Positions 9,447 through 19,166 of a DNA stretch of 64,000 nt are shown here, in pieces. Origin of the DNA: Aquamicrobium lusatiense (lineage in GTDB: Bacteria; Pseudomonadota; Alphaproteobacteria; Rhizobiales; Rhizobiaceae); NCBI RefSeq assembly GCF_014201615.1, contig NZ_JACHEU010000001.1:2623631-2687630 (forward strand), written 5' to 3'. The notes below the pieces were generated by a model. That model had not been told where the DNA came from, ran no database searches, and was given only the letters and a program-made list of their open reading frames with translations. A program made the translations under genes and the position numbers. Each line of letters starts with the position of its first letter. Position 1 is the first letter of the stretch.

Positions 9447-9521
9447 CGAAAAAGCCGCAACCGCGTTCAAGGCTTTCTTAGTTCTCAACTGTTATGCAGT
9501 CCGGGAACCAACAGGTTACCC

Positions 9522-11057
9522 ATGAACGATATAGACCCCTCCCGCCGCTTTTCGGCCGACGCCGTGCGCAAACTGAATGCCTCTTCCTCCGAGGAGAGGC
9601 CTGCCGTGCTCAATGAAATGGCACGTCAGGTCGCCACTCAACTGGAACGTGACACCCTCAGACCAGTCATGGTCAGCGGGATGCTGCGAATCATGGAATT
9701 TGCGGTGCTTCTGCTTTCGGGACTTGGTCTCTACCTGTTCTATGTCGGCCCGCTCGATGTCATGTTCTGGCATTACTGCCTCGTCATCGCCGGCGGGTCT
9801 CTCATCGCCGTCACCTTCATGGAATTCGGCGAATGCTATCAGATCGCCGCGTTGATGCGCCCCTTCGCCACGTTCTCGCGGATTTTCCTGATCTGGGCTG
9901 CCACTTTCGCGCTGATGGCGCTGACCGGCTTCGCTCTGAAGGTCAGCGGCGATTTCTCGCGCATCATGTTCGGCGCCTGGTTCGTTGTCGGCTTCGTCGC
10001 CATCTTCTTCCTTCGCCTTGTCATGGCGAAGATGATCAGGCGCTGGGCACGCAACGGCCGGATGGAGCGCCGCGCAGTGATCGTCGGTGGCGGAAAGGCC
10101 GCCGAAGACCTGATCCGGGCCGTTGAGCAGCAGCCTCATAACGACATCCGCATATGCGGCATATTCGATGACCGTGACGACAAGCGCTCGCCGCCCGTCG
10201 TTGCAGGATACCCGAAGCTCGGCACCATCTCGGAGCTGATCGAGTTCGCGCGGATTGCGCGCATCGATCTGCTCATTGTTTCCCTGCCGATCACCGCCGA
10301 ACAGCGGGTGCTGCAATTGCTGAAGAAGCTGTGGGTGCTGCCGGTGGATATCCGCCTTTCCGCACATTCCAACGCCCTGCAGTTCCGGCCGCGCGCCTAT
10401 TCCTATATCGGCTCGATACCGCTGCTCGATATATTCGACAAACCCATCAATGACTGGGATTCGGTTGCCAAGCGCGCCTTCGACATCGTCTTCAGCCTGA
10501 TCGGGATCGTTCTGTTTTCGCCGATAATGATCGCCACCGCGATCGCCATCAAGCTCGATTCGAAAGGCCCCGTGCTCTTCAAGCAGAAGCGCCATGGCTT
10601 CAACAATGAAGTGATCGAGGTCTACAAATTCCGGTCCATGTATGCGGACCAGTCCGACCCGACCGCCAAAAAGACCGTCACCAGAAACGACCCGCGCGTA
10701 ACCCGCGTGGGACGCTTCATCCGCAAGACCTCAATCGATGAGCTGCCGCAATTCTTCAACGCGCTGTTCGGCTCGCTTTCGCTCGTGGGCCCGCGCCCGC
10801 ATGCGGTGGCCGCGCAATCGCACAATCTGCTCTACGCCGAAGTGGTTGACGGCTATTTCGCCCGGCATAAGGTCAAGCCCGGTGTCACCGGCTGGGCGCA
10901 GATCAACGGCTGGCGGGGCGAGATGGACACCAACGAAAAAATCCGGATGCGCACCGAATACGACCTCTATTACATAGAGAACTGGTCGCTGTTGTTCGAT
11001 CTCAGGATTCTTATCCTGACACCCTTCCGTCTGCTGAACACGGAAAACGCCTATTGA
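9522..11057 (+). CDS. Undecaprenyl-phosphate hexose-1-phosphate transferase (WcaJ/UppE-like)
   Basis: Polyisoprenyl-phosphate hexose-1-phosphate transferase (511 residues) that primes repeat-unit synthesis by putting a hexose-1-phosphate on undecaprenyl phosphate, most often glucose in this family. It has four N-terminal membrane helices (about 52-165), a nucleotide-binding-like middle domain starting RRAVIVGGGKAAEDLI, a further helix near 322-345 and the C-terminal catalytic domain. Catalytic-domain motifs are VYKFRSMY, DPRVTRVGRFIRKTSIDELP, SLVGPRPHA and KPGVTGWAQINGWRGE. The donor sugar is an inference. A 75 bp gap separates it from the glycosyltransferase, and its stop overlaps the next start. 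Confidence 0.93.
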   Translation: MNDIDPSRRFSADAVRKLNASSSEERPAVLNEMARQVATQLERDTLRPVMVSGMLRIMEFAVLLLSGLGLYLFYVGPLDVMFWHYCLVIAGGSLIAVTFMEFGECYQIAALMRPFATFSRIFLIWAATFALMALTGFALKVSGDFSRIMFGAWFVVGFVAIFFLRLVMAKMIRRWARNGRMERRAVIVGGGKAAEDLIRAVEQQPHNDIRICGIFDDRDDKRSPPVVAGYPKLGTISELIEFARIARIDLLIVSLPITAEQRVLQLLKKLWVLPVDIRLSAHSNALQFRPRAYSYIGSIPLLDIFDKPINDWDSVAKRAFDIVFSLIGIVLFSPIMIATAIAIKLDSKGPVLFKQKRHGFNNEVIEVYKFRSMYADQSDPTAKKTVTRNDPRVTRVGRFIRKTSIDELPQFFNALFGSLSLVGPRPHAVAAQSHNLLYAEVVDGYFARHKVKPGVTGWAQINGWRGEMDTNEKIRMRTEYDLYYIENWSLLFDLRILILTPFRLLNTENAY

Positions 11058-12316
11058 GCGCCGTCGCCGACCCTGTGGCTCATCGGGCAGCGGTCAATAT
11101 AAAACTGACCGGCCTGATCGCTTCCGGATCCGTTGCACTGGCCATCCTGCTCTCCGGCTTCGTTCTTCATGAGCCGGCTCCATACGACATCTATATGGTC
11201 GCTCTGGTCGGCATATGGGCGCTCTTCGGCCTGAAACTGTCGAGAGCGGCGGCTCCCATGACCGGCCTGCTCGTGCTGTTCAATATTGGCGGCCTGATCG
11301 CCATGACACAGATGGCGGAGCTGGCGGATACGCCGCTCTATCTCGCTGTTTCTGTGTTTCTGGCATTTACGGCGATCTTTTACGCCTCCGTCGCCGAAAC
11401 CCGCCCCGGCCTTTTGCCCGTCATCTTCAATGCCTATGTGGTTGCGGCGGTGGCGACGTCATTGATGGGAATAGCCGGCTATTTCAACCTGTTTCCCGGC
11501 GCAGAAGTGTTCACGCGTTACGGTCGCGCCTCGGGCGTCTTTCAGGATCCGAATGTGTTCGGGCCGTTTCTGGTTCTTCCGGCCATCTGGCTGCTTCATG
11601 GGCTGATGACAGGCTCCCCTGCCCGCATGATGCTGGCAGCCCTGCCCCTGTCGGTCATCGCCTGCGGCATCTTCCTGTCTTTTTCGCGCGGGGCCTGGGG
11701 GCTTTTCGCCGTCAGTGTCGTGCTGATGGTCGGGCTCCTGTTTTTGCAAAGCGACAGCGGCCGTTTCCGCCTGAAGATCGTGGTCATGACTGTAGCGGCG
11801 GTCACGCTGCTCATCGCCCTCGCTCTCATCACCCTTCAGATTCCCGGCGTCGCGGACATGCTGTCCGAACGCGCACGCCTCGCACAGGATTACGACTCGG
11901 CACGCCTTGGCCGGTTTGCTCGTTATGGCATCGGCTTCATGGTGGCGCTTGAGCATCCTCCCGGTATCGGGCCTCTGGTATTCGGCAAGATTTATGGAGA
12001 GGACACACACAACATCTGGCTGAAAGCGTTGCTGGACTACGGCTGGCTGGGCTTCAGCGCCTATCTGACCCTGACCATCTGGACGCTCGCGGCCGGCTTC
12101 AGGCTGATTTTGCGGAACCGGCCATGGCAGCCCTACCTGCTATGCGCCTATGTGGTCTACCTTGGCCATGTCGGCCTGGGAACATTCATCGACACAGATC
12201 ACTGGCGCCATTTTTACCTGCTGCTGGGTATTATCTGGGCAATCATAGCGCTGGAAACCCGATATCAGAACCAACCCTCGCAAGGTGATCTGGACCATGG
12301 TGAGCTAAGGCTTTAA
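11054..12316 (+). CDS. O-antigen ligase/polymerase (Wzy-like) membrane protein
   Basis: A 420-residue protein with about ten to twelve membrane segments. It carries the ligase/polymerase region with the motif FQDPNVFGPFL near residues 157-167, SFSRGAWG, and a periplasmic loop around GKIYGEDTHNIWLKALLDYG. It should polymerise lipid-linked repeats in the inner membrane; a ligase role is possible but less likely given the co-polymerase in the same locus. The start is a TTG at 11054 that overlaps the previous stop (TTGA); the next ATG would remove the first helix. Confidence 0.85.
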   Translation: MSAVADPVAHRAAVNIKLTGLIASGSVALAILLSGFVLHEPAPYDIYMVALVGIWALFGLKLSRAAAPMTGLLVLFNIGGLIAMTQMAELADTPLYLAVSVFLAFTAIFYASVAETRPGLLPVIFNAYVVAAVATSLMGIAGYFNLFPGAEVFTRYGRASGVFQDPNVFGPFLVLPAIWLLHGLMTGSPARMMLAALPLSVIACGIFLSFSRGAWGLFAVSVVLMVGLLFLQSDSGRFRLKIVVMTVAAVTLLIALALITLQIPGVADMLSERARLAQDYDSARLGRFARYGIGFMVALEHPPGIGPLVFGKIYGEDTHNIWLKALLDYGWLGFSAYLTLTIWTLAAGFRLILRNRPWQPYLLCAYVVYLGHVGLGTFIDTDHWRHFYLLLGIIWAIIALETRYQNQPSQGDLDHGELRL

Positions 12317-12326
12317 AAGCCACTCC

Positions 12327-12944
12327 ATGAAAAACTCTGCATTTTTCACTGCACTCAGTTTCTATGCACGTGTTCTGGCCGGTGTTCTCGCAGCAATTGG
12401 CATCGTCAGCATCATTGCTTTGCAGACAGGCTGGCTTACTCTTTTTTCGGAAGCCGACGACAGAGCACCTCAAAGCGACGCATTGGCCCTCAATGCGGAA
12501 GAGCCTGCCGTGGCTGCGAACGGATACAAAGTCATCATGTCACAGATGATACCTGTGGATTCCAGCCTGACTTATGACATTTCCGCCGAGGTCCGGAGCA
12601 TTGCCCCAGCCGATGTGAAGAACGGTCTGGCGAGGACCTATCTCGGCGTCGCAACCTTCGACAAGGATAGGAAGGAGATCCGTGGCGGTCCCGGCACATA
12701 CAGATACGCAGGCGCAATCAACTTCCGACTGTATAGCGATGCGGGCTGGAGGGTCTTATCCGGTTCCATTACCGGCGAAGGAGATGAAGCGCACACGCAG
12801 TTCCGCCCGGGCACCAGATATGTGCGAATTGTAGCACTTCTCAATTATGTGTCTGGCGATCAGCAAGCCGAAACCGAAGACATGACCACCGAGATTCGCA
12901 ACGTCCGCTTTGCACCCCGCCTGAACATGAATTCGGACAAGTGA
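12327..12944 (+). CDS. Unknown membrane-anchored periplasmic protein of the polysaccharide locus
   Basis: I do not recognise this 205-residue protein by name. It has one N-terminal membrane anchor (about residues 12-35) and then some 165 residues predicted outside the cytoplasm. The pattern IPVDSSLTYDISAEVRS followed by TYLGVATFDKDRKEI resembles the start of jelly-roll carbohydrate-binding domains found in glycan enzymes and phage tail proteins; this is inference from pattern only. It starts 10 bp after the polymerase, so it is probably the last gene of that operon and may bind the nascent polymer. Confidence 0.65.
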   Translation: MKNSAFFTALSFYARVLAGVLAAIGIVSIIALQTGWLTLFSEADDRAPQSDALALNAEEPAVAANGYKVIMSQMIPVDSSLTYDISAEVRSIAPADVKNGLARTYLGVATFDKDRKEIRGGPGTYRYAGAINFRLYSDAGWRVLSGSITGEGDEAHTQFRPGTRYVRIVALLNYVSGDQQAETEDMTTEIRNVRFAPRLNMNSDK

Positions 12945-13278
12945 CCTGCCCCGTCCTTTTGGCCCGCTGGCGTTCATTGCTCCGGCTTCTGGCATTTTCA
13001 GATCCGCCTTTTCCACCCTTAGCGATGAGCGGGCAGCGCATCAAAAGCCCTTCATTCAGCGTTTGATCGATGCACGAAAATGACCGTTCGCGGGATAAAT
13101 CTGCAATCGATTGGGAGAAGCCAGAGCCCGCGCGACCCAGCGGCGGATAAGCGCGGGAATCTCATCCGGATTTCCACCGCAAAGCACGATGTTTCCCCGC
13201 AAATTATCTGCTTCTGTTCTTTTCGGACGTTTTAGCCCTTGCGCTGCAAGTGCCCAGAATATAAGGCTTCCCTCGGTT
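12945..13278. other. 334 bp gap between polysaccharide locus and tRNA-Pro
   Basis: No convincing open frame is present. Apart from the likely tRNA promoter at its right end (13239-13265) I see no terminator, repeat or recognised RNA in it. Confidence 0.5.
13239..13265 (+). promoter_or_regulatory. Probable promoter of tRNA-Pro
   Basis: A TTGCGC at 13239-13244 and a TATAAG at 13260-13265 are separated by 15 bp, and the -10 ends 13 bp before the tRNA. The spacer is shorter than ideal, so the assignment is tentative. Confidence 0.4.
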
Positions 13279-13355
<77 letters not shown>

Positions 13356-13382
13356 TTTTACTCAACATGAGATAAAAGAATA

Positions 13383-13402
13383 CCGGCCGCAAAAACGGCC
13401 GG
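13383..13402 (-). terminator. Hairpin terminator after the DUF883 gene
   Basis: CCGGCCG (13383-13389) and CGGCCGG (13396-13402) form a perfect 7-bp stem. On the minus strand it is followed by TATTCTTTT, so it most likely ends the DUF883 transcript. It could also act weakly for the tRNA transcript coming from the other side. Confidence 0.65.
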
Positions 13403-13428
13403 CATCCTGCATTTACAGATTCCTGAGT

Positions 13429-13752
13429 TTATCGCCGGCCGAATAGAAACGATGCGGCAAGGCCGATCACCACCAGGCCGACGGCCACGGCTGCTGCAGG
13501 ATGTTCGCGGGCGGTGTTTTCGATCGCACGCGCCTTCTTGCGAAGATCAGGGAGGTGATCGCCGACACGGCTGGAAAACTCATCGTAATAATCAGAGAGC
13601 GTATCACGATAATCCGAAAGAGCCTCCCGGCCTTCCTCGTAATAATGGTTGCCACGCCTGGAAAGCTGCTTCTTCATCGACCTCAGCTCCTTCGAGAGCT
13701 GGGCGACCTGCTTTTCGAGATCGACATCGGATAGAGACGAGAAAGGCGCCAT
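13429..13752 (-). CDS. DUF883 (ElaB/YgaM-like) membrane-anchored protein
   Basis: A 107-residue protein with a long charged helical region (KQVAQLSKELRSMKKQLSRR, then tyrosine-rich repeats ALSDYRDTLSDYYDEF) and one C-terminal membrane helix ending in FLFGRR. This layout matches DUF883, whose E. coli members ElaB and YqjD are inner-membrane proteins reported to bind ribosomes in stationary phase. The ATG at 13752 is preferred because AAGGA lies just upstream; an in-frame start at 13803 would add 17 unlikely residues. Confidence 0.72.
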   Translation of the reverse strand: MAPFSSLSDVDLEKQVAQLSKELRSMKKQLSRRGNHYYEEGREALSDYRDTLSDYYDEFSSRVGDHLPDLRKKARAIENTAREHPAAAVAVGLVVIGLAASFLFGRR

Positions 13753-14038
13753 GCTGTTTCCTTCTTTCTGAAAACCGTAAAGAAGCAAAACGCCTGATCG
13801 CAAATTTTGTTCCAGCCGTGAGTGAACGGTGAAACGGCTCCACTCCGGTTCGCAATCGGAGAAATCCGGGCTCCTGAAAAGCCATTAAAGCAGATCACCC
13901 ATGCCCATCGAACGCCACGTTGCTTTACCCGTGCCGCTCCAACAATTCTCATGAGTGCCGAGCCGCGAATCGACGGCGGCTCGGTGCGCGATCAGGCGCG
14001 TTGTGCAGATCCTTAGTGGTCTTGCGGCTGGAAGTGCC

Positions 14039-14581
14039 TCAGCGAACCTGATCGAGCAGGCGCTTGCATTCCAGAAGGTCGAACAGCGCCTCCTGAAGAA
14101 GAGCGCGGTTATCACGCGAGAGCCTGCCACCGTCCGGCTGAACCGGCCCCTCCTCGTCGGATTTGCCCAGCCCGAAAAAGCGGCGGCTGGGCTTTGCCTT
14201 TGGCTGCCCCACCATCTGCTCTTCATCCAGTGGCCGGGGCTGTGCGGCAGGGGTAAGCTCTACGGCGTCGGCGTGCTTGCGCTGAGCGATGGCTTCAACC
14301 GCCGCCAGATCGCCATTGCCGATAGCGACCAGAAACTGGTTGCCATTCTCGCGCAGAAGCTTCTGAACACCCTTGATAGTGTAGCCCTGATCATAAAGCA
14401 TGTGGCGGATGCCCTTGATGAGCTCGACATCCTGCGGCCGATAATAGCGGCGGCCACCGCCACGCTTCATGGGCTTGATCTGCGTAAACCGGGTTTCCCA
14501 GAAACGCAGCACATGCTGCGGAAGATCAAGATCTTCCGCGACTTCGCTGATGGTGCGAAAGGCGTCGGGGCTCTTTTCCAT
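14039..14581 (-). CDS. MerR family transcriptional regulator
   Basis: A 180-residue regulator. The winged helix-turn-helix occupies residues 8-75 ([22 protein letters not shown], then [16 protein letters not shown]), and the MerR wing is [14 protein letters not shown]. The long, low-complexity C-terminus ends in a helix ([15 protein letters not shown]) and has no metal-binding cysteine pair. In many Hyphomicrobiales this gene follows ihfA in the plsX-fabH cluster, as here. The target is unknown. Confidence 0.9.
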   Translation of the reverse strand: MEKSPDAFRTISEVAEDLDLPQHVLRFWETRFTQIKPMKRGGGRRYYRPQDVELIKGIRHMLYDQGYTIKGVQKLLRENGNQFLVAIGNGDLAAVEAIAQRKHADAVELTPAAQPRPLDEEQMVGQPKAKPSRRFFGLGKSDEEGPVQPDGGRLSRDNRALLQEALFDLLECKRLLDQVR

Positions 14582-14764
14582 GGCCGATCCTCACGAAACG
14601 CGTCAAAAGACAGGAGCGCCGGCAAGGCCATATCCTGCCTGTCAGATAACGTTCCGAATCGATAATCAGAAACGCACCTGAAGTGACGTTTATTTCAACC
14701 GTTTATGGATCAACATTCAAGCCCTGTGACAGGCACGGCCACAAACCCATGCCTGAACAGAAGG

Positions 14765-15085
14765 CTATTTCCCACCCTTGCTGCGGTTCTGATGCGAACG
14801 CAGAATGCGGTTCTTCAGCACGTTGGAGGCTTTGAAGGTCATCACACGGCGCGGCAGAATCGGCACTTCCTCGCCGGTCTTGGGATTACGACCGATGCGC
14901 TCATTCTTGGAACGAACCTGAAAAGTGGCGAATGAGGACAGCTTGACCGTTTCACCACGCACGATCGCTTCGCAAATCTCGTTGAGAACTTCCTCGACCA
15001 GATCGGCCGATTCCGTCCTCGACAGTCCCACCTTGCGGTAAACAGCCTCAGCGAGATCGGCGCGCGTAAGTGTCTTTCCCCCCAT
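14765..15085 (-). CDS. ihfA: Integration host factor subunit alpha
   Basis: DNA-bending nucleoid protein, 106 residues from ATG 15085 ([20 protein letters not shown]). The DNA-binding arm is clear: [20 protein letters not shown], with the intercalating proline. A TTG four codons upstream (15097) is also possible, but the ATG matches family starts. It pairs with a beta subunit encoded elsewhere. It lies about 100 bp after fabH in the same direction. Confidence 0.95.
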   Translation of the reverse strand: MGGKTLTRADLAEAVYRKVGLSRTESADLVEEVLNEICEAIVRGETVKLSSFATFQVRSKNERIGRNPKTGEEVPILPRRVMTFKASNVLKNRILRSHQNRSKGGK

Positions 15086-15189
15086 GCGTCCGTCCAATCC
15101 GTTAAAATAATGACCACAAGAAACGAGGGCGGAGCCTAAGTAATTGATCCATAAAGGTCAAGTCCGTTCAGGCGCCGCCGGGCAAAGCT

Positions 15190-16161
15190 TTACCACCGCA
15201 GCAGAACCGCGCCCCAGGTGAAACCGCCACCCATCGCCTCCAGCAGCACGAGGTCACCAGGCTTGATGCGTCCGTCGGCGACGGCCACAGATAGCGCCAG
15301 CGGCACCGAGGCGGCCGAGGTGTTGCCGTGGAGATCGACCGTGATCACCACTTTTTCCTCGGCGATGCCGAGTTTTTTTGCGGAGGCATCGATGATGCGC
15401 TTGTTGGCCTGATGCGGCACGAACCAGTCGATATCATCTGCGGTTATGCCCGCCTGCGAGAACGTCGCCTCGATAACGTCGGTGATCATGCCAACGGCGT
15501 GTTTGAAAACCTCGCGGCCTTCCATTCTCAGGTGACCGATAGTGCCGGTTGTCGAAACACCGCCGTCGACATACAGCTTTCCCTTGTGCTGCCCGTCCGA
15601 ACGCAGGGCAGCGGCCAGCACGCCGCGATCGGCAATGGTCCCCTCGCCCTCGCCTGCTTCCAGCACGATTGCACCGGCGCCGTCACCGAAGAGGACGCAT
15701 GTCGTGCGGTCCTCCCAGTCCAGAAGTCGCGAAAAAGTCTCGGCGCCGATGACCAGCGCGCGTCTGGAAAGACCACCGCGAATATAGGCATCCGCCGTGG
15801 TGACGGCATAGACGAATCCCGAGCAGACCGCCTGCATGTCGAATGCAAAGCCGTGATGCATCCCGAGCAGGTTCTGGATTTCGACGGCAGTTGCCGGAAA
15901 GGTGTTGTTGGGCGTCGATGTGGCCAAAACGATCAGATCGATATCATCAGGCGTCAGACCGGCATTGTCGAGCGCAGCGCGTGCCGCAGCCGCTCCCAAA
16001 GAAGCCGTTGTCTCGTCAGCGGCTGCGATATGGCGCTGGCGAATGCCGGTGCGTTGCGCAATCCATTCGTCCGAGGTCTCCAGCATTCCCTCGAACTCGG
16101 AGTTCTTCATGATGCGGCGGGGCAAGGCCGAACCGGCGCCGCGGACGATTGATCTGATCAA
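15190..16161 (-). CDS. fabH: 3-oxoacyl-ACP synthase III
   Basis: Condenses acetyl-CoA with malonyl-ACP to start fatty-acid synthesis. It has 323 residues. The active-site triad is complete: Cys113 in [10 protein letters not shown], His250 in [10 protein letters not shown] and Asn280 in LHGNTSAAS. It lies 7 bp after plsX, the usual plsX-fabH pairing. Confidence 0.97.
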   Translation of the reverse strand: MIRSIVRGAGSALPRRIMKNSEFEGMLETSDEWIAQRTGIRQRHIAAADETTASLGAAAARAALDNAGLTPDDIDLIVLATSTPNNTFPATAVEIQNLLGMHHGFAFDMQAVCSGFVYAVTTADAYIRGGLSRRALVIGAETFSRLLDWEDRTTCVLFGDGAGAIVLEAGEGEGTIADRGVLAAALRSDGQHKGKLYVDGGVSTTGTIGHLRMEGREVFKHAVGMITDVIEATFSQAGITADDIDWFVPHQANKRIIDASAKKLGIAEEKVVITVDLHGNTSAASVPLALSVAVADGRIKPGDLVLLEAMGGGFTWGAVLLRW

Positions 16162-16168
16162 GGTCTAC

Positions 16169-17239
16169 TTATCCTTCTTCGCCGGTCCCGACGACGGGCT
16201 CTTCGCTGGTCTGGCCTTGCGGGTTTCGCGAATGAAACAGATCGATATCTGCCTGCACGCGCTCCAGCAATTTGTTTCTGACCATGTCATATCCAAGCTC
16301 GACGGCAGCTGCAAACCCGCCGGAATCCGCCCCGCCATGGCTTTTCACCACGATGCCGTTAAGGCCGAGGAAGACGCCGCCATTGGAGCGGCTGACATCC
16401 ATTTTCTCACGCAGCTGATTGAACGCACCGCGGGCAAAAATATAGCCGATACGGGCCATCAGAGTGCGGTTCATAGCCGCCTTGAGGTATCCTGCGATCT
16501 GCCGGGCCGTGCCCTCGGCAGTCTTCAGCGCTATGTTGCCGGAAAAGCCTTCGGTGACCACAACGTCTACCGTGCCTTTTCCGATGTCGTCGCCCTCGAC
16601 GAAACCGCGATAGTCGAGCGAGGCAAGGTCGGCTTCACGAAGCATCCGCCCCGCTTCCTTGACCTCTTCCTGCCCTTTCACCTCTTCGACGCCAACATTG
16701 AGCAGCCCCACCGTCGGGCGTTCCACGCCGAACAGGACGCGGGCCATCCCTGTGCCCAATATGGCGAAATCAACGAGCTGCTGTGCGTCACCACCGATCG
16801 TTGCGCCGACATCCAGCACCACGCTCTCGGAACGCACATTCGGCCAGATGGCTGCAATGGCCGGCCGGTCCACATTGGCCATGGTGCGCAGGCAGAACTT
16901 GGCCATGGCCATCAGTGCGCCGGTGTTGCCTGCTGAAATGCAGGCATCCGCCTGACCGTTCTTCACGGCATCGATGGCATTCCACATCGAGGATGTGCCG
17001 CGCCCGTGCCGAAGCGCCTGGCTCGGCTTATCATCCATCTGGATGGCCACGTCGCAATGCACGAACTCGCTGACGTCAGCGAGGCCCGGAAATTTCGCCA
17101 GTTCAGGGCGCACCGCATCTTCGCGGCCGAAGATAACGAACCTTATGTCCGGACGCCGTGACGCAACAGTCGCAAGAGCGGGAATAACCACGCCAGCGCC
17201 ATGGTCGCCGCCCATTGCATCGATCGAAATTCTGATCAC
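16169..17239 (-). CDS. plsX: Phosphate acyltransferase
   Basis: Makes acyl-phosphate from acyl-ACP for phospholipid synthesis via PlsY. It has 356 residues, beginning [18 protein letters not shown], the standard PlsX N-terminus; [14 protein letters not shown] and [16 protein letters not shown] are also diagnostic. A 103 bp gap separates it from the upstream DUF177 gene. It forms a conserved module with fabH. Confidence 0.97.
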   Translation of the reverse strand: MIRISIDAMGGDHGAGVVIPALATVASRRPDIRFVIFGREDAVRPELAKFPGLADVSEFVHCDVAIQMDDKPSQALRHGRGTSSMWNAIDAVKNGQADACISAGNTGALMAMAKFCLRTMANVDRPAIAAIWPNVRSESVVLDVGATIGGDAQQLVDFAILGTGMARVLFGVERPTVGLLNVGVEEVKGQEEVKEAGRMLREADLASLDYRGFVEGDDIGKGTVDVVVTEGFSGNIALKTAEGTARQIAGYLKAAMNRTLMARIGYIFARGAFNQLREKMDVSRSNGGVFLGLNGIVVKSHGGADSGGFAAAVELGYDMVRNKLLERVQADIDLFHSRNPQGQTSEEPVVGTGEEG

Positions 17240-17342
17240 GCCGTCACTGTCTCACTTCTGGTTTTTCGGCCGCCCGAAATTTCCGGCGAAAATAGCGTTT
17301 TTGCTCGGCCACACAACTGACTTTTGCGATATGGGACGCGTT

Positions 17343-17885
17343 TCAGCCTTTTCCGAGAAGACCACGCAGTTTTTTCTGGAATTCGGTTTCCTCCCGAGCC
17401 TCCATTCCGGAGGTGTCGAGCACCGCTCCCGGCTTGCGCGGATAGGGATCGATCGCCAGTCCGAAGAATTCTTCGGCGAGCGCACCAGCATCGATTACGT
17501 CGCCGCTGAAAAGCTCGGGGCTGTCCGGTCCGTCGGCATCGAGAACCATTTCGCCCTGCTGCTCGAAGCGTGCAAGCTTCGAGCCCTGCGACAGGAACAG
17601 CCCCTCAACCGCTTCATCTATATGGGTTTTGATAGGCTCCAGCGTGACCACGCAATTCTGAGTAATATCGGCAACCACCCTGCCCGCGATCTTCACCCCG
17701 TTGCGCTTCCACGCCGTCACCAGCAGTTCCGCCCGGTAGGCTTCGACCGAAACAAGCTCATGCACCCCGGCAAGGGCCCTGCGCTGGTCTTCGCTGGCTT
17801 CAACCGTCACCGGCAATCCCGTCTGCGGCAGGCGCGCGACATGGACTTCAAAGGAAACAGGGCTTTTTTCGTCGGCTTCGTTCAT
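17343..17885 (-). CDS. DUF177 (YceD-like) protein
   Basis: A 180-residue protein of the DUF177/YceD family, characterised by RVVADITQNCVVTLEPIKTHI and the acidic patch FSGDVIDAGALAEEFFGLAIDPYPRKPGA. In many bacteria yceD precedes rpmF and plsX and is linked to 23S rRNA processing; here it precedes plsX without rpmF. The ATG at 17885 (MNEADEKSP) is chosen over an in-frame upstream start. It lies 1 bp after the UQCC-type chaperone gene. Confidence 0.9.
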   Translation of the reverse strand: MNEADEKSPVSFEVHVARLPQTGLPVTVEASEDQRRALAGVHELVSVEAYRAELLVTAWKRNGVKIAGRVVADITQNCVVTLEPIKTHIDEAVEGLFLSQGSKLARFEQQGEMVLDADGPDSPELFSGDVIDAGALAEEFFGLAIDPYPRKPGAVLDTSGMEAREETEFQKKLRGLLGKG

Positions 17886-17886
17886 T

Positions 17887-18435
17887 TCATTTCCCCTGAT
17901 CATCTGCCTGAGGATAGTGGACCTTGCCCGCGCAGATCGCCTCAACGGGCTGGGAGGCCAGGTTTTCGACAGCCGCTTTCACATAGGCGGCGAGTTGTGG
18001 CGATTCGGCCCATTCCTCCTGGTCGGGGCGAATATTCCTGCACAGCGCTGCTTCCAGAGCCGCATCGTCCTGTCTTTCGATTGCGTCGGCATAGGCGGCG
18101 GTGCGCCCATAATACATCTTCGCCAGACGCTTCATCCGCTTCGGCACACCAACGTCGCTGATGCCAAGCTCGCGCAGCGAATGGTCGACATCGAGAAAGA
18201 ACTCGTCGATCAGCACCTGGGCGATATTGCGGGCTTCGGCGCTTTCGGCATGCAGGCGGTGCTGGAACAGGAACATGTGCAGCGACAGCATCTCGAATCG
18301 GCCAAGCGGGGTATCTGGCACATTCCACTGCGAATAGAAGTGAGGCTGCCGCGCGGCTGCCACGATTTCCTCGTAGAGCGCATCAGCAATTATGCGATTT
18401 GAATGGCGTTCGCGGCCGAACAGACGCTTGAACAT
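17887..18435 (-). CDS. Ubiquinol-cytochrome c chaperone (UQCC1/CBP3 family)
   Basis: An assembly factor related to mitochondrial CBP3, expected to help mature cytochrome b of the bc1 complex. It has 182 residues from ATG 18435 (FKRLFGRERHSNRIIADALY). Family hallmarks are LSLHMFLFQHRL, IDEFFLDVDHSLRELGISDVGVPKRMKR and a short FYGR-like sequence (MYYGRTAAYADAI). It heads the minus-strand DUF177-plsX-fabH-ihfA run and is divergent from bamE. Confidence 0.92.
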   Translation of the reverse strand: MFKRLFGRERHSNRIIADALYEEIVAAARQPHFYSQWNVPDTPLGRFEMLSLHMFLFQHRLHAESAEARNIAQVLIDEFFLDVDHSLRELGISDVGVPKRMKRLAKMYYGRTAAYADAIERQDDAALEAALCRNIRPDQEEWAESPQLAAYVKAAVENLASQPVEAICAGKVHYPQADDQGK

Positions 18436-18549
18436 GAAAAAGGTGGTCTCCCGGGACCTTTGATTGTTTGGGCGGCCTTGTTGCATCGGCGGCTAAGCTG
18501 GTTTACCGCTTTTGCGGCCCCGTGCAAGCGGGCTTGCAAGGCTGATTGG

Positions 18550-19083
18550 ATGGAGTTGTCGTTGCACGCGAAGAGATTCAAGTCGACATTTTCGTCGCGC
18601 CCCACCGGGTTTGCCTCATTGCTGGTTGTCGCGGCCGCCCTTTCGGCATGCAACAGTTCCAAGATGATAGGCGATCTCAACCCAGGCGAGACGCTGCATC
18701 AGGGCTATGTCGTCGACCAGCAATCGCTGGATATGGTGCCGGTCGGTTCCAGCCGCGAGCAGGTGCTGCTGGCGCTCGGCACGCCCTCGACCACCGCCAC
18801 CTTCGACAACGAAGTTTTCTATTACATTTCCCAGACCCGCAAACGCTCCGTCGCCTTCGCCAATCCGAAGGTTGTCGAGCAGAGCGTGCTCGCCGTCTAT
18901 TTCGGCAATGATGGCCGCGTGACCAACATCGCCAATTACGGCCTGAAGGACGGCAAGGTGTTCGACTTCATCAGCCGCACCACACCGACGGCAGGCAAGG
19001 ACCAGAACTTCCTTGCACAGGTCATCAGCGGCGCCGGAAAGATGAGCCCCGGTCAGGTCGGCAACATCATCGGCGGCAACTGA
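18550..19083 (+). CDS. bamE: Outer membrane protein assembly factor BamE
   Basis: Lipoprotein of the BAM complex, which inserts beta-barrel proteins in the outer membrane. It has 177 residues; the lipobox LSAC places the lipidated cysteine at residue 34. The SmpA/OmlA domain is visible: VDQQSLDMVPVGSSREQVLL, then LGTPSTTATFDNEVFYYIS. The tail (about 30 residues after KVFDF) is longer than in E. coli, as is usual for alphaproteobacteria. The ATG at 18550 gives a compact n-region; the frame is open further up to 18403, but that overlaps the divergent gene. Confidence 0.92.
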   Translation: MELSLHAKRFKSTFSSRPTGFASLLVVAAALSACNSSKMIGDLNPGETLHQGYVVDQQSLDMVPVGSSREQVLLALGTPSTTATFDNEVFYYISQTRKRSVAFANPKVVEQSVLAVYFGNDGRVTNIANYGLKDGKVFDFISRTTPTAGKDQNFLAQVISGAGKMSPGQVGNIIGGN

Positions 19084-19113
19084 TACGGTTCGCAAGAAAC
19101 GTTTTTCCCAATA

Positions 19114-19147
19114 GAAAACCCGCGAGGATCGCTCCTCGCGGGTTTTC
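19114..19147. terminator. Bidirectional terminator between bamE and hppA
   Basis: A perfect 15-bp stem (GAAAACCCGCGAGGA pairing with TCCTCGCGGGTTTTC) and a 4-nt loop, with T-rich flanks in both directions, between two convergent genes. Confidence 0.93.
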
Positions 19148-19166
19148 TTTTCCAAGAAAGGCCGAA

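Noticed and set aside
13957..13985. 9-bp stem-loop (CCGAGCCGC/GCGGCTCGG) downstream of the MerR gene
   Set aside because: It may end that transcript, but no T-run follows on either strand, so I did not call it a terminator.
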